DNA of 64,000 nucleotides, from contig NZ_JBOEGM010000002.1 in NCBI RefSeq assembly GCF_050633425.1, positions 1-64,000 of the forward strand, written 5' to 3'. The position numbers and the translations under genes are program-made. Below, one piece after another: positions 1 through 8,809 of this stretch; positions within the stretch are counted from its first letter, which is position 1, and every line of letters starts with the position of its first letter. The notes below the pieces were generated by a model. The model was not told where the DNA came from and did no database searches. It saw only the letters and a program-made list of their open reading frames with translations. The DNA comes from Pelagimonas sp050633425. GTDB lineage: Bacteria > Pseudomonadota > Alphaproteobacteria > Rhodobacterales > Rhodobacteraceae.

Positions 1-535
1 AGATTTGGACGGTGAAAAAGTGGGTCCAGAAGAATTAGGACGACGAACTGATGTTGTGTCCGCACGTGGACGTTCAGAATGAGAAAAAACGACTGCGCAA
101 GGAAGTCCGCCTGCTGCGTGAGGAGAGGGACGTGTTGACCTAAAGAGGATTAAGAAAGGCCCCAGTGGGTCGTTTCCCCGATGAAGGCGACAATCTTCTT
201 TGCAGGCCAAAGCCGGTGAGGTTGGTTTTCATCGATGCCTGGAAAGAAGTTTGGTCTTTTAAATGTCTCTGCCGCATTATGCATTTCTCGTCGCAGGGAT
301 TTCGCGCGTGGCGGAGCCGCCCGATGAGCCGTCGGTAGCGCGATGATATGGGCGCAAATCCGCGAAAAGCTACGTCTAAGTCTACAAGCCGTGCTCGGGT
401 GGATCGGTCGCGTGTCTCGGAAGAATGATCTCCCTGATCATTTTCGTAATTCTAGTCATAACGGGAGAATGGCATCAAGGTCGCCAGAACGCAGAATTAC
501 AAACCGACAAGACCAATGCGGAGTGATCGCGGAAG
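1..535 (+). pseudogene. decayed IS3-family transposase remnant
   Basis: Scattered pieces of an IS3-type OrfA/OrfB transposase can be read on the plus strand, in different frames and with stops. Around 88-140 there is KRLRKEVRLLREERDVL, typical of the end of OrfA. Around 181-215 there is KATIFFAGQ. At 264-323 there is CLCRIMHFSSQGFRAWRSRP, the usual start of OrfB. At 465-510 there is ENGIKVARTQNYKPT. The order matches an intact element, but the reading frame is broken repeatedly and the catalytic DDE part is absent. The left end lies outside the window. Family assignment is from recalled motif similarity. Confidence 0.7.
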
Positions 536-1038
536 CAGTCGTTCACTGGCTTCGTACTCGTGTAAACCAACATCGTCTTTTGGGGTGCAAGTTGCTTCGA
601 CCAATAGAGACGCGAACAAATCAGACGTTGCTGCCGGTCCGTTTAGGCGTGCCTCAGGAGAGAATGGGATCCCATTCGACCACGGAGTAAATGCCCACTT
701 GGCCTCACTAGAACGGTATGCATGGCTCGTATTTGGGCCTGATCCAGGGCGTCGTTTGCGAGGTCGCTCTGAGGTCTTGTCCCTTCAGCCTTGTTTCGAT
801 GTGCCCAATGTTTGACCCCGCGATTCGCGACTTGCGACGCTAGTTACAGCCGGGTGTATCGAAAATTTAAAAGTGGGTGCTCTCCAAAATATACCTCCTT
901 CTAATCCAAGCATTGAAACCCAAAAGCTGACTATGGGACAAGCACTTAAATCCGATTTGGAGTTGGGAATCTGTCGTCGCCTGTTGGACGATGCAGTTCA
1001 AACGGAGCGTCCATTCAGCCTGAAATGTACAAGCCGGG
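536..1038. other. non-coding stretch, no gene recognised
   Basis: Short open frames exist here (for example plus strand 516-815) but none has a convincing ribosome binding site, domain or codon pattern. The left part is probably worn-out insertion-sequence DNA; the right part is the upstream region of the sugar transporter operon. Confidence 0.5.
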
Positions 1039-1068
1039 TTTACAAAAATAATAAAGTAATACTTTATA
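1039..1068 (+). promoter_or_regulatory. promoter with palindromic operator upstream of ytfQ
   Basis: A perfect inverted repeat, ATAAAGT-AAT-ACTTTAT, occupies 1051-1067. It has the GT-N3-AC core that is characteristic of FadR-type GntR operators. A -35-like TTTACA lies at 1039-1044 and a -10-like TTTATA at 1063-1068, so a bound repressor would cover the spacer and -10. The start codon follows 34 bases after the palindrome. The likely ligand-binding regulator is the GntR protein encoded as the last gene of the same operon (5713-6450). The palindrome is seen directly; the regulator pairing is inferred. Confidence 0.6.
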
Positions 1069-1101
1069 TCCTGACTTTGGAGGAGAACTTGGGAGGTCAC
1101 T

Positions 1102-2052
1102 ATGACTTTGAAATCCGCACTTTTAGCGAGCGCGATTGCGCTCACCCCTATGGCCGCAATGGCCGAACTTACCATTGGCTTTTCGCAGATCGGCTCTGAA
1201 TCCGGTTGGCGCGCGGCAGAAACAACAGTCACGAAACAAGAGTCTGAGCGTCGAGGTATCAACCTGAAATTTGCCGATGCGCAGCAGAAACAGGAAAACC
1301 AAATCAAGGCGTTGCGCACGTTCATTGCGCAAGGTGTGGACGCGATCTTGATTGCGCCCGTTGTCGCCACCGGTTGGGACGAAGTGCTTGAAGAAGCGAA
1401 GGATTCCGACATTCCGGTGATTTTGCTGGACCGTACCGTGGATGCGCCCGACGAGCTGTATCTGACAGCGGTGACTTCGGACCTCGTGCATGAGGGCAAG
1501 GTCGCTGGCGAGTGGCTGGCTACTGAGATGGCCGGCGATGATTGCCGCATCGTCGAGCTGCAGGGGACCACCGGCTCGTCTCCGGCGATTGACCGCAAGA
1601 ATGGGTTCGAGCAGGGCATTGCAGGGCATGACAACCTTGAAATCGTGCGCAGCCAGACCGGGGATTTCACCCGCTCGCTGGGCAAAACGGTCATGGAAAG
1701 CTTCCTGAAGGCCGAGGGTGGTGAGAACATCTGCGCGCTTTATGCCCATAACGACGACATGGCCGTTGGTGCGATCCAGGCGATCAAAGAGGCGGGCCTT
1801 GCCCCTGGTGTCGACATCAAGATCGTTGCCATTGACGCCGTGCCTGATGCGCATTTGGCCATCGCGAATGGCGAGATGAACGCCACGATTGAGCTGACGC
1901 CGAACATGGCAGGACCGGCTCTGGATGCTTTGGAAGCCTATTTGGCAAATGGTGCCGTCCCGCCGAAATGGATCCAGACCGAGTCCAAGCTGTTCACTAC
2001 AGCTGATGACAACGCGGCGATTTATGAGGTGAAGAAAGGTCTTGGTTACTGA
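1102..2052 (+). CDS. ytfQ: sugar ABC transporter substrate-binding protein (YtfQ-like)
   Basis: Periplasmic binding protein of the ribose/galactofuranose type (Peripla_BP_4 fold), 316 residues. It begins with a signal peptide (hydrophobic stretch to AMA, cleavage near residue 21) followed directly by the first strand ELTIGFSQIG. The family features NQIKALRTFIAQGVDAI and the hinge region are present. The start is supported by GGGAGG eight bases upstream of the ATG. It is the first gene of a transporter operon with an ATPase and two permeases, the same order as ytfQRT-yjfF of E. coli. By analogy the substrate is a furanose-form aldose such as galactofuranose, but the exact sugar cannot be read from the sequence. 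Confidence 0.88.
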   Translation: MTLKSALLASAIALTPMAAMAELTIGFSQIGSESGWRAAETTVTKQESERRGINLKFADAQQKQENQIKALRTFIAQGVDAILIAPVVATGWDEVLEEAKDSDIPVILLDRTVDAPDELYLTAVTSDLVHEGKVAGEWLATEMAGDDCRIVELQGTTGSSPAIDRKNGFEQGIAGHDNLEIVRSQTGDFTRSLGKTVMESFLKAEGGENICALYAHNDDMAVGAIQAIKEAGLAPGVDIKIVAIDAVPDAHLAIANGEMNATIELTPNMAGPALDALEAYLANGAVPPKWIQTESKLFTTADDNAAIYEVKKGLGY

Positions 2053-2119
2053 ACCAAGCCTTTACGCCCGACCGTTGGTCGGTTTGGATGGCTCCTAGGT
2101 TCTCCCTATGGGGCCATCC
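2041..2119 (+). promoter_or_regulatory. cluster of three RNA hairpins after ytfQ
   Basis: Three consecutive stem-loops occur at the ytfQ-ytfR junction. CTTGGTT-ACTG-AACCAAG at 2041-2058 contains the ytfQ stop codon. CCGACC-GTT-GGTCGG lies at 2068-2082. GGATGGCTCC at 2086-2095 pairs with GGGGCCATCC at 2110-2119 with one G-U pair. None is followed by a U-run, so they look like mRNA-stabilising or attenuating structures, which commonly raise binding-protein expression over that of the membrane components. Confidence 0.6.
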
Positions 2120-2145
2120 GCCACACTTTTCACGCCGAGGCTTCA

Positions 2146-3672
2146 ATGTCTGCACCCAATACACCCGTTCTATCCGCGCATGCGATCTCAAAGTATTTTC
2201 CGGGCACCATCGCTCTGGATGATGTGAACCTCGACCTGAAACGTGGTGAAATCCACGCGATCTTGGGCGAGAATGGCGCGGGAAAATCTACCCTTATCAA
2301 GTGTTTGACCGGCGCGTACCGCCGCGATGGCGGAGTGATCGAAATAGACGGGGTGGAGGTCAACCCGCGTTCGACCAAAGACAGTCAGGATCTGGGGATT
2401 GGGACCGTCTATCAAGAGGTCAACTTGCTGCCCAATCTGTCGGTCGCCGAGAACCTCTTTCTGGGTCGTCAACCGATGTTTGGCCCCTTCGTGGCGCGTC
2501 GCAAGATGAACCAAGAGGCTGCCCGGCTGCTGCGAGACTACGGTGTCGACATCAATCCGGCAGAACCGCTCTCGAGCTTTTCTGTCGCCATCCAGCAGGC
2601 GATTGCCATCGCGCGTGCCGTTGAGCTGTCGGGCAAGGTGCTGATCCTTGATGAGCCCACGGCAAGCCTTGATCGGGATGAAATTCAGTTGATTTTTTCG
2701 GTCATCCGCAAACTACGAGATCGCGGATTGTCGATTGTTTTTATTACGCATTTCCTGGATCAGGTCTTTGATCTTTGCGACTGCGCCACAGTGCTGCGCA
2801 ATGGTCGCGTGGTTGGGCACCGGGCTTTGAAGGACGTCACGCAAAAGGACATCGTCATGCTGATGCTGGGCCGCCAGCTTGAGGCACAGACCCATGCCGC
2901 TAGCGAGGTGAAGACCGTCGGCGCGCCCTTGGTTGAGCTGGAGGGGATGGGCCGCAGCGGGATGCTTGAGCCGCTGTCGCTGACCGTGCATGAGGGCGAG
3001 GTGGTCGGGCTTGCCGGGCTGCTTGGCTCGGGCCGGACCGAGACGGCGAACCTGATCTTTGGCGCGGCCAAATCCGACACTGGCAAGATCAAGTTGCGCG
3101 ACAAACAGGTCACCATCTCTGGCCCGCGCGACGCGATTGGCCTCGGCTTTGCGCTGTGCCCCGAGGATCGTAAAACCGAGGGTATCGTTGGCGATCTGAG
3201 CGTGCGCGACAATATCATCATCGCGCTTCAGGCCCGGCAGGGCTGGACCCGACCGATCCCCCGCGCCAAGGTCAATGAGCTGGCGGAGCATTACGTCAAA
3301 GCGCTTGATATCCGGCTGGCCAATCTCGATATGCCGATCCGGCTACTGTCAGGCGGCAATCAGCAAAAGGCGTTGTTGGCACGCTGGCTTGCGACTGAAC
3401 CGAACTTCCTGATCCTTGATGAGCCAACCCGCGGCATCGACATTGGTGCCCATGCCGAGATCATTGCCTTGATTGAGCGGTTGCGCGAAGGCGGCATGTC
3501 ACTTTTGGTCACATCGTCAGAACTTGAAGAACTGGTGGCTTATTCCGGTCGGGTTCTGGTTCTGCGAGACCGGCAATTGGTGGGCGAGCTGACCGGAGAC
3601 GAGATCACCGCCGACAATATCGTGCATGCCATTGCCGACAATCCGTCCCTAAGGCCGGAGGCCGCAGAATGA
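2146..3672 (+). CDS. ytfR: sugar ABC transporter ATP-binding protein (YtfR-like)
   Basis: Double-domain ATPase of 508 residues that energises sugar uptake at the inner membrane. The first nucleotide-binding domain has Walker A GENGAGKSTLIK near residue 45 and Walker B LILDEPTASLD near 167. The second domain has the degenerate Walker A GLLGSGRTE typical of the carbohydrate CUT2 subfamily, a clear LSGGNQQKALLARWL signature and LILDEPTRGIDIG. Length matches the family. The stop overlaps the start of the next gene in an ATGA, indicating coupled translation with the permease. Confidence 0.9.
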   Translation: MSAPNTPVLSAHAISKYFPGTIALDDVNLDLKRGEIHAILGENGAGKSTLIKCLTGAYRRDGGVIEIDGVEVNPRSTKDSQDLGIGTVYQEVNLLPNLSVAENLFLGRQPMFGPFVARRKMNQEAARLLRDYGVDINPAEPLSSFSVAIQQAIAIARAVELSGKVLILDEPTASLDRDEIQLIFSVIRKLRDRGLSIVFITHFLDQVFDLCDCATVLRNGRVVGHRALKDVTQKDIVMLMLGRQLEAQTHAASEVKTVGAPLVELEGMGRSGMLEPLSLTVHEGEVVGLAGLLGSGRTETANLIFGAAKSDTGKIKLRDKQVTISGPRDAIGLGFALCPEDRKTEGIVGDLSVRDNIIIALQARQGWTRPIPRAKVNELAEHYVKALDIRLANLDMPIRLLSGGNQQKALLARWLATEPNFLILDEPTRGIDIGAHAEIIALIERLREGGMSLLVTSSELEELVAYSGRVLVLRDRQLVGELTGDEITADNIVHAIADNPSLRPEAAE

Positions 3673-4727
3673 GCTCACTTTATCGTTTTCCCGCCCTGCG
3701 GCGGATCATGCCACAACTTGTGATTCTGGCGGTAGTACTGCTGTTGAACGTCATGGTTTTTCCGGAGTTCTTTCGGATCGAGTTTCAGAATGGCCGCCTT
3801 TTCGGCAACCTGATTGACGTGCTGAACAGGGGCGCACCCACCGCGCTTGTGGCGATTGGTATGACGCTTGTGATCGCCACAAAGGGCATCGACCTGTCGG
3901 TCGGGGCAGTGATGGCGATTGCCGGGGCGACGGCGGCATCGCTCGTCGTCGACGGCCACGGCTGGGGCACCGCTTTGATCGGTGCCTTGATCGTCGGCGG
4001 GCTTTGCGGCGCCTGGAACGGGCTCTTGGTGGCTGTGCTTCGGATTCAGCCCATTGTGGCGACGCTGGTGCTGATGGTCGCTGGGCGCGGCATCGCACAG
4101 CTGATCACCGAGGGCACGATCCTGACCTTCAACAATGAAGGTCTGATCCGACTTGGCGCGGGCACTGTGTTGGGGATCCCGACGCCGATTCTGGTTTGGT
4201 TGATTCTCGGCGGACTGACCGCTTTTGCGGTGCGGCGGACGGCTCTGGGAATGTTGATCGAAGCGATTGGCATCAATGAGCGCTCGTCCCAGCTGGCGGG
4301 AGTCAACTCGCGTATCCTCTTGTTGTGCGTCTACGTTGTCTCGGGCATTTGTGCTGCGCTGGCCGGTGTGATCGTCGCCGCCGACATCAAAGGTGCCGAT
4401 GCCAACAATGCGGGTTTGTGGCTCGAGCTTGACGCGATCCTTGCGGTGGTCATTGGCGGCAACTCGCTTTTGGGGGGGCGGTTTTCCATTATCGCTTCGC
4501 TGATCGGCGCGATGATCATTCAGTCGGTCAACTCGGTTATCCTGCTCTCGGGCATGCCGCCTGAGCTGAACCTGGTGATCAAGGCAATGCTGATCCTGTC
4601 GATCTTGGTGATCCAGTCACCGCGAGTGTCGCATTTTCTCTATATCCTGCGCGCCACCGTGCTGGAAACCAAGCCAGATAGCTCCGCGAAGGGGCAAAGA
4701 CTAACGACAAAAGGAGACAGTCAATGA
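3669..4727 (+). CDS. ytfT: sugar ABC transporter permease (YtfT-like)
   Basis: Integral membrane permease of the BPD_transp_2 (ribose/xylose) family, 352 residues with about eight to ten hydrophobic segments. It carries the family motif GMTLVIATKGIDLSVGAVMAIAG near residues 60-85 and ELDAILAVVIGGNSLLGG near residue 255, the loop that contacts the ATPase. The start overlaps the ATPase stop (ATGA). It forms one half of the membrane channel together with the following permease. Confidence 0.9.
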   Translation: MSSLYRFPALRRIMPQLVILAVVLLLNVMVFPEFFRIEFQNGRLFGNLIDVLNRGAPTALVAIGMTLVIATKGIDLSVGAVMAIAGATAASLVVDGHGWGTALIGALIVGGLCGAWNGLLVAVLRIQPIVATLVLMVAGRGIAQLITEGTILTFNNEGLIRLGAGTVLGIPTPILVWLILGGLTAFAVRRTALGMLIEAIGINERSSQLAGVNSRILLLCVYVVSGICAALAGVIVAADIKGADANNAGLWLELDAILAVVIGGNSLLGGRFSIIASLIGAMIIQSVNSVILLSGMPPELNLVIKAMLILSILVIQSPRVSHFLYILRATVLETKPDSSAKGQRLTTKGDSQ

Positions 4728-5716
4728 TCCGCTCGACCCATCTTTCGCTGGTCATCACGCTGGTGACCTTTGCTCTGGCCTATGCGTTGTGCGCCTGGCA
4801 ATACCCGTCGATGCTGTCCACGCGCGTTGTCGCGAACCTCTTGACGGATAACGCGTTTTTAGGGATCGTTGCGGTAGGCATGACATTTGTTATTCTCTCT
4901 GGCGGGATCGACCTGTCGGTGGGATCGGTCATTGCTTTCACCGGGGTCTTCCTAGCGGTGATCCTGCGAGACACCTCGATCCACCCACTATTTGCTTTTG
5001 CGTTGGTCCTGACCATTACCACCGCCTTTGGGGCCACAATGGGCGCTGCAATCCACTATCTGGAAATGCCCGCTTTCATCGTGACGCTTGCAGGTATGTT
5101 TCTGGCGCGCGGTGTGTCCTACGTGCTGTCAACTGACTCGGTCCCGATTGACCATTCCTTTTATGACTGGCTCCAATCCGTCTATTGGAAAGCACCGGAT
5201 GGGGGCCGTTTCCGTCTGATCGGCGGCATCATGGTCGTTACGTTCGTCGTCGGTATGCTGGTCGCCCATCGCACCCGGTTCGGCCAGAACGTTTATGCAT
5301 TGGGGGGCGGTGCCGCGGCGTCGCGCCTGATGGGCGTGCCGCTGGCCTCGACCACGATCGGGATCTATGCGATCTCGGGCGGGCTGGCCGGGCTGGCGGG
5401 CATCGTCTATTCTCTCTACACCTCGGCGGGCTATTCGCTTGCCACCGTCGGGGTCGAGCTTGACGCCATTGCCGCTGTGGTAATCGGAGGCACGTTGCTG
5501 ACCGGCGGATACGGGTTCGTGGCGGGAACTTTCTTTGGCATCATGATCATGGGGCTGATCCAAACGTACATCGTCTTTGATGGAACTTTGTCCAGTTGGT
5601 GGACAAAGATTGTGATCGGTGCTTTGCTCTTTGCGTTTATCCTCCTTCAGAAGGGACTGACTTGGGCATCGACGGCACGCAAAAAGGCAGCGACTGGCTT
5701 CGCCGCACCCTCATGA
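4724..5716 (+). CDS. yjfF: sugar ABC transporter permease (YjfF-like)
   Basis: Second permease of the same family, 330 residues, with the motif GMTFVILSGGIDLSVGSVIAF near residue 55 and ELDAIAAVVIGGTLLTGG near residue 245. The start follows an AAGGAGA ribosome binding site and overlaps the preceding stop by four bases. Two different permease subunits in one operon fit the ytf-type transporter, which uses a heterodimeric channel. The stop again overlaps the next gene, a GntR regulator, by ATGA. Confidence 0.9.
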   Translation: MIRSTHLSLVITLVTFALAYALCAWQYPSMLSTRVVANLLTDNAFLGIVAVGMTFVILSGGIDLSVGSVIAFTGVFLAVILRDTSIHPLFAFALVLTITTAFGATMGAAIHYLEMPAFIVTLAGMFLARGVSYVLSTDSVPIDHSFYDWLQSVYWKAPDGGRFRLIGGIMVVTFVVGMLVAHRTRFGQNVYALGGGAAASRLMGVPLASTTIGIYAISGGLAGLAGIVYSLYTSAGYSLATVGVELDAIAAVVIGGTLLTGGYGFVAGTFFGIMIMGLIQTYIVFDGTLSSWWTKIVIGALLFAFILLQKGLTWASTARKKAATGFAAPS

Positions 5717-6450
5717 CGGTCACCCGGGAAGGGCGACAAGAGCGGGCGAGTAACCACACCAATTTTGTTGTCGACCAGATTGGCCTGGCCATCGTCGCGG
5801 GCGAATACCCGGTGGATACAATGATCCCGCTGGACCCTGATATTTGCGAGATGTTCGGCGTGTCTCGAACCGTCGTGCGCGAGGCCAAGAAAACGCTGAT
5901 CGCCAAAGGCATGATCCAATCCCGCGCCAAGGTCGGCACGCGCGTGCACGAACCAGAGAATTGGAACATGTTCGACAAGGATGTGTTGCTCTGGCACGCG
6001 GCATTGAAGAACCCGCAGCAATTCTATCAGGAGCTGTTCGACATCCGTCTGATCTTTGAACCTGCCGCAGCCGCCAAGGCGGCAGAGTTGTCGAACGCTG
6101 TGGATAACACCGCATTGTCGTCCTATTGCGACCAGATGGAGGCGGCCGCCAGCCGCACGGTTTTTGCTGTCGCCGACTACGAATTCCACAAGCAAGTGCT
6201 GCGCTCATCCAACAACCGGTTTCTGCTGTCGCTGGGTGATATGGTGCAAACTGCGCTCTTTTCCCTGTTCATGGCGGAAGGCAGCGAAGCGTTTTTGAAG
6301 AACCAGGCCGCCGTGGCGCAAAAGCATCGGAAAATGGCCGATGCTATCTCGACGGGCAACTCGGTTGATGCACGGCGGTTGATGACCGAAGTGATTGATG
6401 AGAGCTTTGCCCGAACCCTGAAACGGGTACAACATGCGCCTGCTTCCTAA
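5713..6450 (+). CDS. GntR-family (FadR-type, FCD) transcriptional regulator
   Basis: A 245-residue regulator with an N-terminal winged helix (FGVSRTVVREAKKTLIAKGMI near residues 45-65) and a C-terminal FCD ligand-binding domain (YQELFDIRLIFEPAAAAKAAEL and the metal-binding histidine region YEFHKQVLRSSNNRF). The ATG at 5713 overlaps the permease stop, so it is translated with the transporter, which makes it the likely local regulator of uptake, acting at the palindrome at 1051-1067. A longer reading that starts inside the permease is rejected. The effector is unknown; probably the imported sugar or its first product. Confidence 0.85.
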   Translation: MTVTREGRQERASNHTNFVVDQIGLAIVAGEYPVDTMIPLDPDICEMFGVSRTVVREAKKTLIAKGMIQSRAKVGTRVHEPENWNMFDKDVLLWHAALKNPQQFYQELFDIRLIFEPAAAAKAAELSNAVDNTALSSYCDQMEAAASRTVFAVADYEFHKQVLRSSNNRFLLSLGDMVQTALFSLFMAEGSEAFLKNQAAVAQKHRKMADAISTGNSVDARRLMTEVIDESFARTLKRVQHAPAS

Positions 6451-6637
6451 TAGGCCGACCCACCAGGACGGGCCGGCGCGCAGTGCAACTAGCACGGGCA
6501 CGACGACAGCCAAAGACCTTTCGTGTTTATGAACTTTCCGACGCGGCTTAATCGAAATGCCGGGCTTTTGGGGACAAGCCCAATCCACCGGCAGGACCGT
6601 TTGCCGCTGCCACAAAGCGCTGCATGTGGCCTCTCAT

Positions 6638-6660
6638 CGTCATAACGTCATAACGTCATA
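6638..6660. repeat. short tandem repeat, 8-bp unit CGTCATAA
   Basis: The unit CGTCATAA is repeated 2.9 times without mismatch, in a region with no gene. Such short repeats can change copy number by slippage. Confidence 0.75.
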
Positions 6661-6876
6661 GCGGCCTGGCCCAACGTTTTGCTCGTTTCTTGGTAACGTC
6701 TCGCGGCGATTGAACCGAATGGCGGCTTTTTGACGCCACCTCGCTGCTTGGATGAGCATGCGCGCGCGGCGAAATTTGTTCTGCGAGCTCTCGCAGCGAG
6801 AATGCCGGATTCACAGGTTGGTCTCAATGCCGCCTTGTGGTGGTGCAGTGTAAGGTTTTTCTCAGGGGGTGGTGGC

Positions 6877-6899
6877 ACTGCAGACCGGTTGTCTGCAGT
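6877..6899. repeat. 9-bp inverted repeat (hairpin)
   Basis: ACTGCAGAC at 6877-6885 and GTCTGCAGT at 6891-6899 are exact inverted copies with a five-base loop. There is no following T-run, so it is not a simple terminator. It could be an operator or the end of a lost mobile element. Confidence 0.6.
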
Positions 6900-7581
6900 C
6901 AGCCCATCTTGGACCTTCATTCTGCGGGTGCATTTGTTGGCACCCTCTGCAGGCGTGGGCCGGAAGCGGAGATTAGCTGCACCTGCGTGGATGTTACTTC
7001 CGATTGAGGAAAGTTGTGATATGTGCTGGCTTCGATGCTGGCTAGCCAACAAGGTCGGCTCCGCACAGAAAGTGCCATTTTCAAAGATTGGCAGTTGAGC
7101 CAATGCTGCCACTCGGCAATAGACTAAGCTGGCGCCACAATTGGCCGGTGACCTGCGGCTAAACCTGGTCGACGGTTCGTTCGCACCCTTCATTTTAGGC
7201 CCTTGGGCGGTAAAAGAAACAAGACCTGGTCAACCTTCATTGCAATTCAGGCGCAACTCGACTACTTACACGATACAAAGTTGTGGTCTTCTTCGGCAAA
7301 GGCGTATCGCCTGCCAGAGCAGATTTCGCTCTTCTATCATCAAAATTCAACTGTCACGCCCCTTGCAATGTCATGATGTTTGGTAAGGTTGCCGATGTTT
7401 TCGCGCACGACCGCATTGAGCATGCCTGAGGTTCATTCGCTGTGGCAGCAGTTATAGCCCAAGGCCTGCGTCCGGACATGGATGGCACTCTGCCGATCAA
7501 ATGACTTGGGAACAGCCCTGGCACAATGATTTGTCATGGCAAAAAAGTGAGGCGGCGCTTTCTCCGCCAAAGGATCAAAAA

Positions 7582-7935
7582 ATGACTTTTCCAGAATGGA
7601 CGAAACCCAGCCTCTACGGGGCTTTGGGTGGTGCGATTGCGGTTTCTGTCTTTGGTTTCTCTTGGGGCGGCTGGACGACAAACAGCAACGCCCAAACCAT
7701 GGCACAGAACTTGGCGGCTGACGAAGTAACTTTGGCGATGATTCCGTTTTGCCTTGATAACTCAGAGGCTGATCCAGAACGATCAGAAAAGCTCGCAATC
7801 CTTCGTGATCTTTCTGGGTTTAGCCGTCGGAAAGCAATGATGGATACAGGATGGGCGACCCGTCCGGGATCTGATAAACCAGACCGTGATCTCGCTGACG
7901 CTTGCCTCGAGGGGCTTGAACTGGATGGGTCATAA
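7582..7935 (+). CDS. small membrane-anchored protein of unknown function
   Basis: A 117-residue protein with one hydrophobic segment near residues 10-28 (YGALGGAIAVSVFGFSWGGW) followed by a hydrophilic domain facing the periplasm. The conserved-looking part has a lone cysteine (MIPFCLDNSE) and the ending DACLEGLE. The ATG at 7582 is preferred because AAGGA lies upstream; an in-frame start at 7501 is possible. The next gene starts inside its last codons, suggesting an operon with the cysteine-repeat protein. I recall similar uncharacterised proteins in roseobacters but cannot name a family. Confidence 0.6.
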   Translation: MTFPEWTKPSLYGALGGAIAVSVFGFSWGGWTTNSNAQTMAQNLAADEVTLAMIPFCLDNSEADPERSEKLAILRDLSGFSRRKAMMDTGWATRPGSDKPDRDLADACLEGLELDGS

Positions 7936-8740
7936 ATCAAAGGCAAAGCGGCAACTAGGCCAAACGACTTGCAAAGCAGTCGCGCTGTCAAGCATCCGCT
8001 TTTTTTTCGGGCCAATATTTGCTTTTGTAATCTTCGCAATGCCTGCACTTGCCCAAGACATGCCGGAAAATGCTCGAGCCAAGACCTATGGGGGCGGTTG
8101 GGAATGCAACGTCGGGCATCGGCTCATTGGCGACAGTTGTGCAGCCATTCTGGTGCCGGAAAACGCCTATGATACAAACCGCACCTACGGTTCTGGGTGG
8201 GAATGTCTTCATGGCTACCGCCAAGTCGGAGGAACGGATTGTGTTACGGTGGTTGTCCCCGATGGTGGCTACTTGGCCCCTTCGGGTGAACGTTGGCACT
8301 GTTTGCGAGGATTTTTCAAAGTCGACGAAACCTGCCAAAAACTTGTCGTGCCCGAAAACGGCTATTTGGTGGACGCGCCCTATGGGTCCGAGTGGAAATG
8401 TAAGCGCGGGTTTGAAAAGGTGGATGATAGTTGCGCCGCTATTGCTGTTCCACTCAATGGATACCTGAACGGGTCTGGCTACGGTCAACCTTGGTCCTGC
8501 GAACGTGGGTATCTCGAAAAAGACGGACTTTGCGCAGCTGTCGAGATCCCGGAGTTCGCCTATTTTGACGATGCATCTTATGGCAAAGGATGGAAATGCC
8601 AAAGGGGATATGAAGCATCTGGTGCTGGCTGCGAAGTGATTGACATGCCGGAGAACGCCCATCTCGACAGGTCTGGAAACCGTTGGGAATGCCACCGGAA
8701 CTTCCAAAAATCCAAGGGGCAGTGCGTACTGAAAAACTGA
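7925..8740 (+). CDS. secreted protein with seven two-cysteine repeats
   Basis: A 271-residue exported protein. A basic N-terminus and a long hydrophobic segment end at MPALA-QD (cleavage near residue 43). The whole mature part consists of seven units of 31-34 residues with the pattern VPENAYL-x(4-8)-YGxGWxCxxGYxxxxxxCxxxx, each with exactly two cysteines spaced 13-15 residues apart, 14 in all. The first unit begins MPENARA and the last ends CVLKN. One disulfide per unit is the obvious inference, giving a rod-like extracellular or periplasmic protein. Related W-C/G-Y/C repeats are known to me from other proteobacterial hypothetical proteins, function unknown. The start at 7925 overlaps the preceding gene by 11 bases. 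Confidence 0.7.
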   Translation: MGHKSKAKRQLGQTTCKAVALSSIRFFFGPIFAFVIFAMPALAQDMPENARAKTYGGGWECNVGHRLIGDSCAAILVPENAYDTNRTYGSGWECLHGYRQVGGTDCVTVVVPDGGYLAPSGERWHCLRGFFKVDETCQKLVVPENGYLVDAPYGSEWKCKRGFEKVDDSCAAIAVPLNGYLNGSGYGQPWSCERGYLEKDGLCAAVEIPEFAYFDDASYGKGWKCQRGYEASGAGCEVIDMPENAHLDRSGNRWECHRNFQKSKGQCVLKN

Positions 8741-8809
8741 ACTCATGGCACCACGACACCCAGTGCAACACTTTGTCGGGCGACAGCCTCCGCATCAGAA
8801 GGAAATAAG

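Larger units (their letters stand above)
6451..7581. other. 1.1 kb intergenic region without a recognisable gene
   Basis: I find no convincing gene. Open frames on both strands lack ribosome binding sites and known motifs. The stretch contains a short tandem repeat and a strong hairpin, listed separately. Its composition and the abundance of unrelated short frames suggest decayed genes or mobile DNA, but no parent could be named. Confidence 0.45.

Noticed and set aside
867..1854. Minus-strand frames of 243 and 287 residues opposite ytfQ
   Set aside because: Shadows of the binding-protein gene; the plus-strand product has a signal peptide and family motifs.
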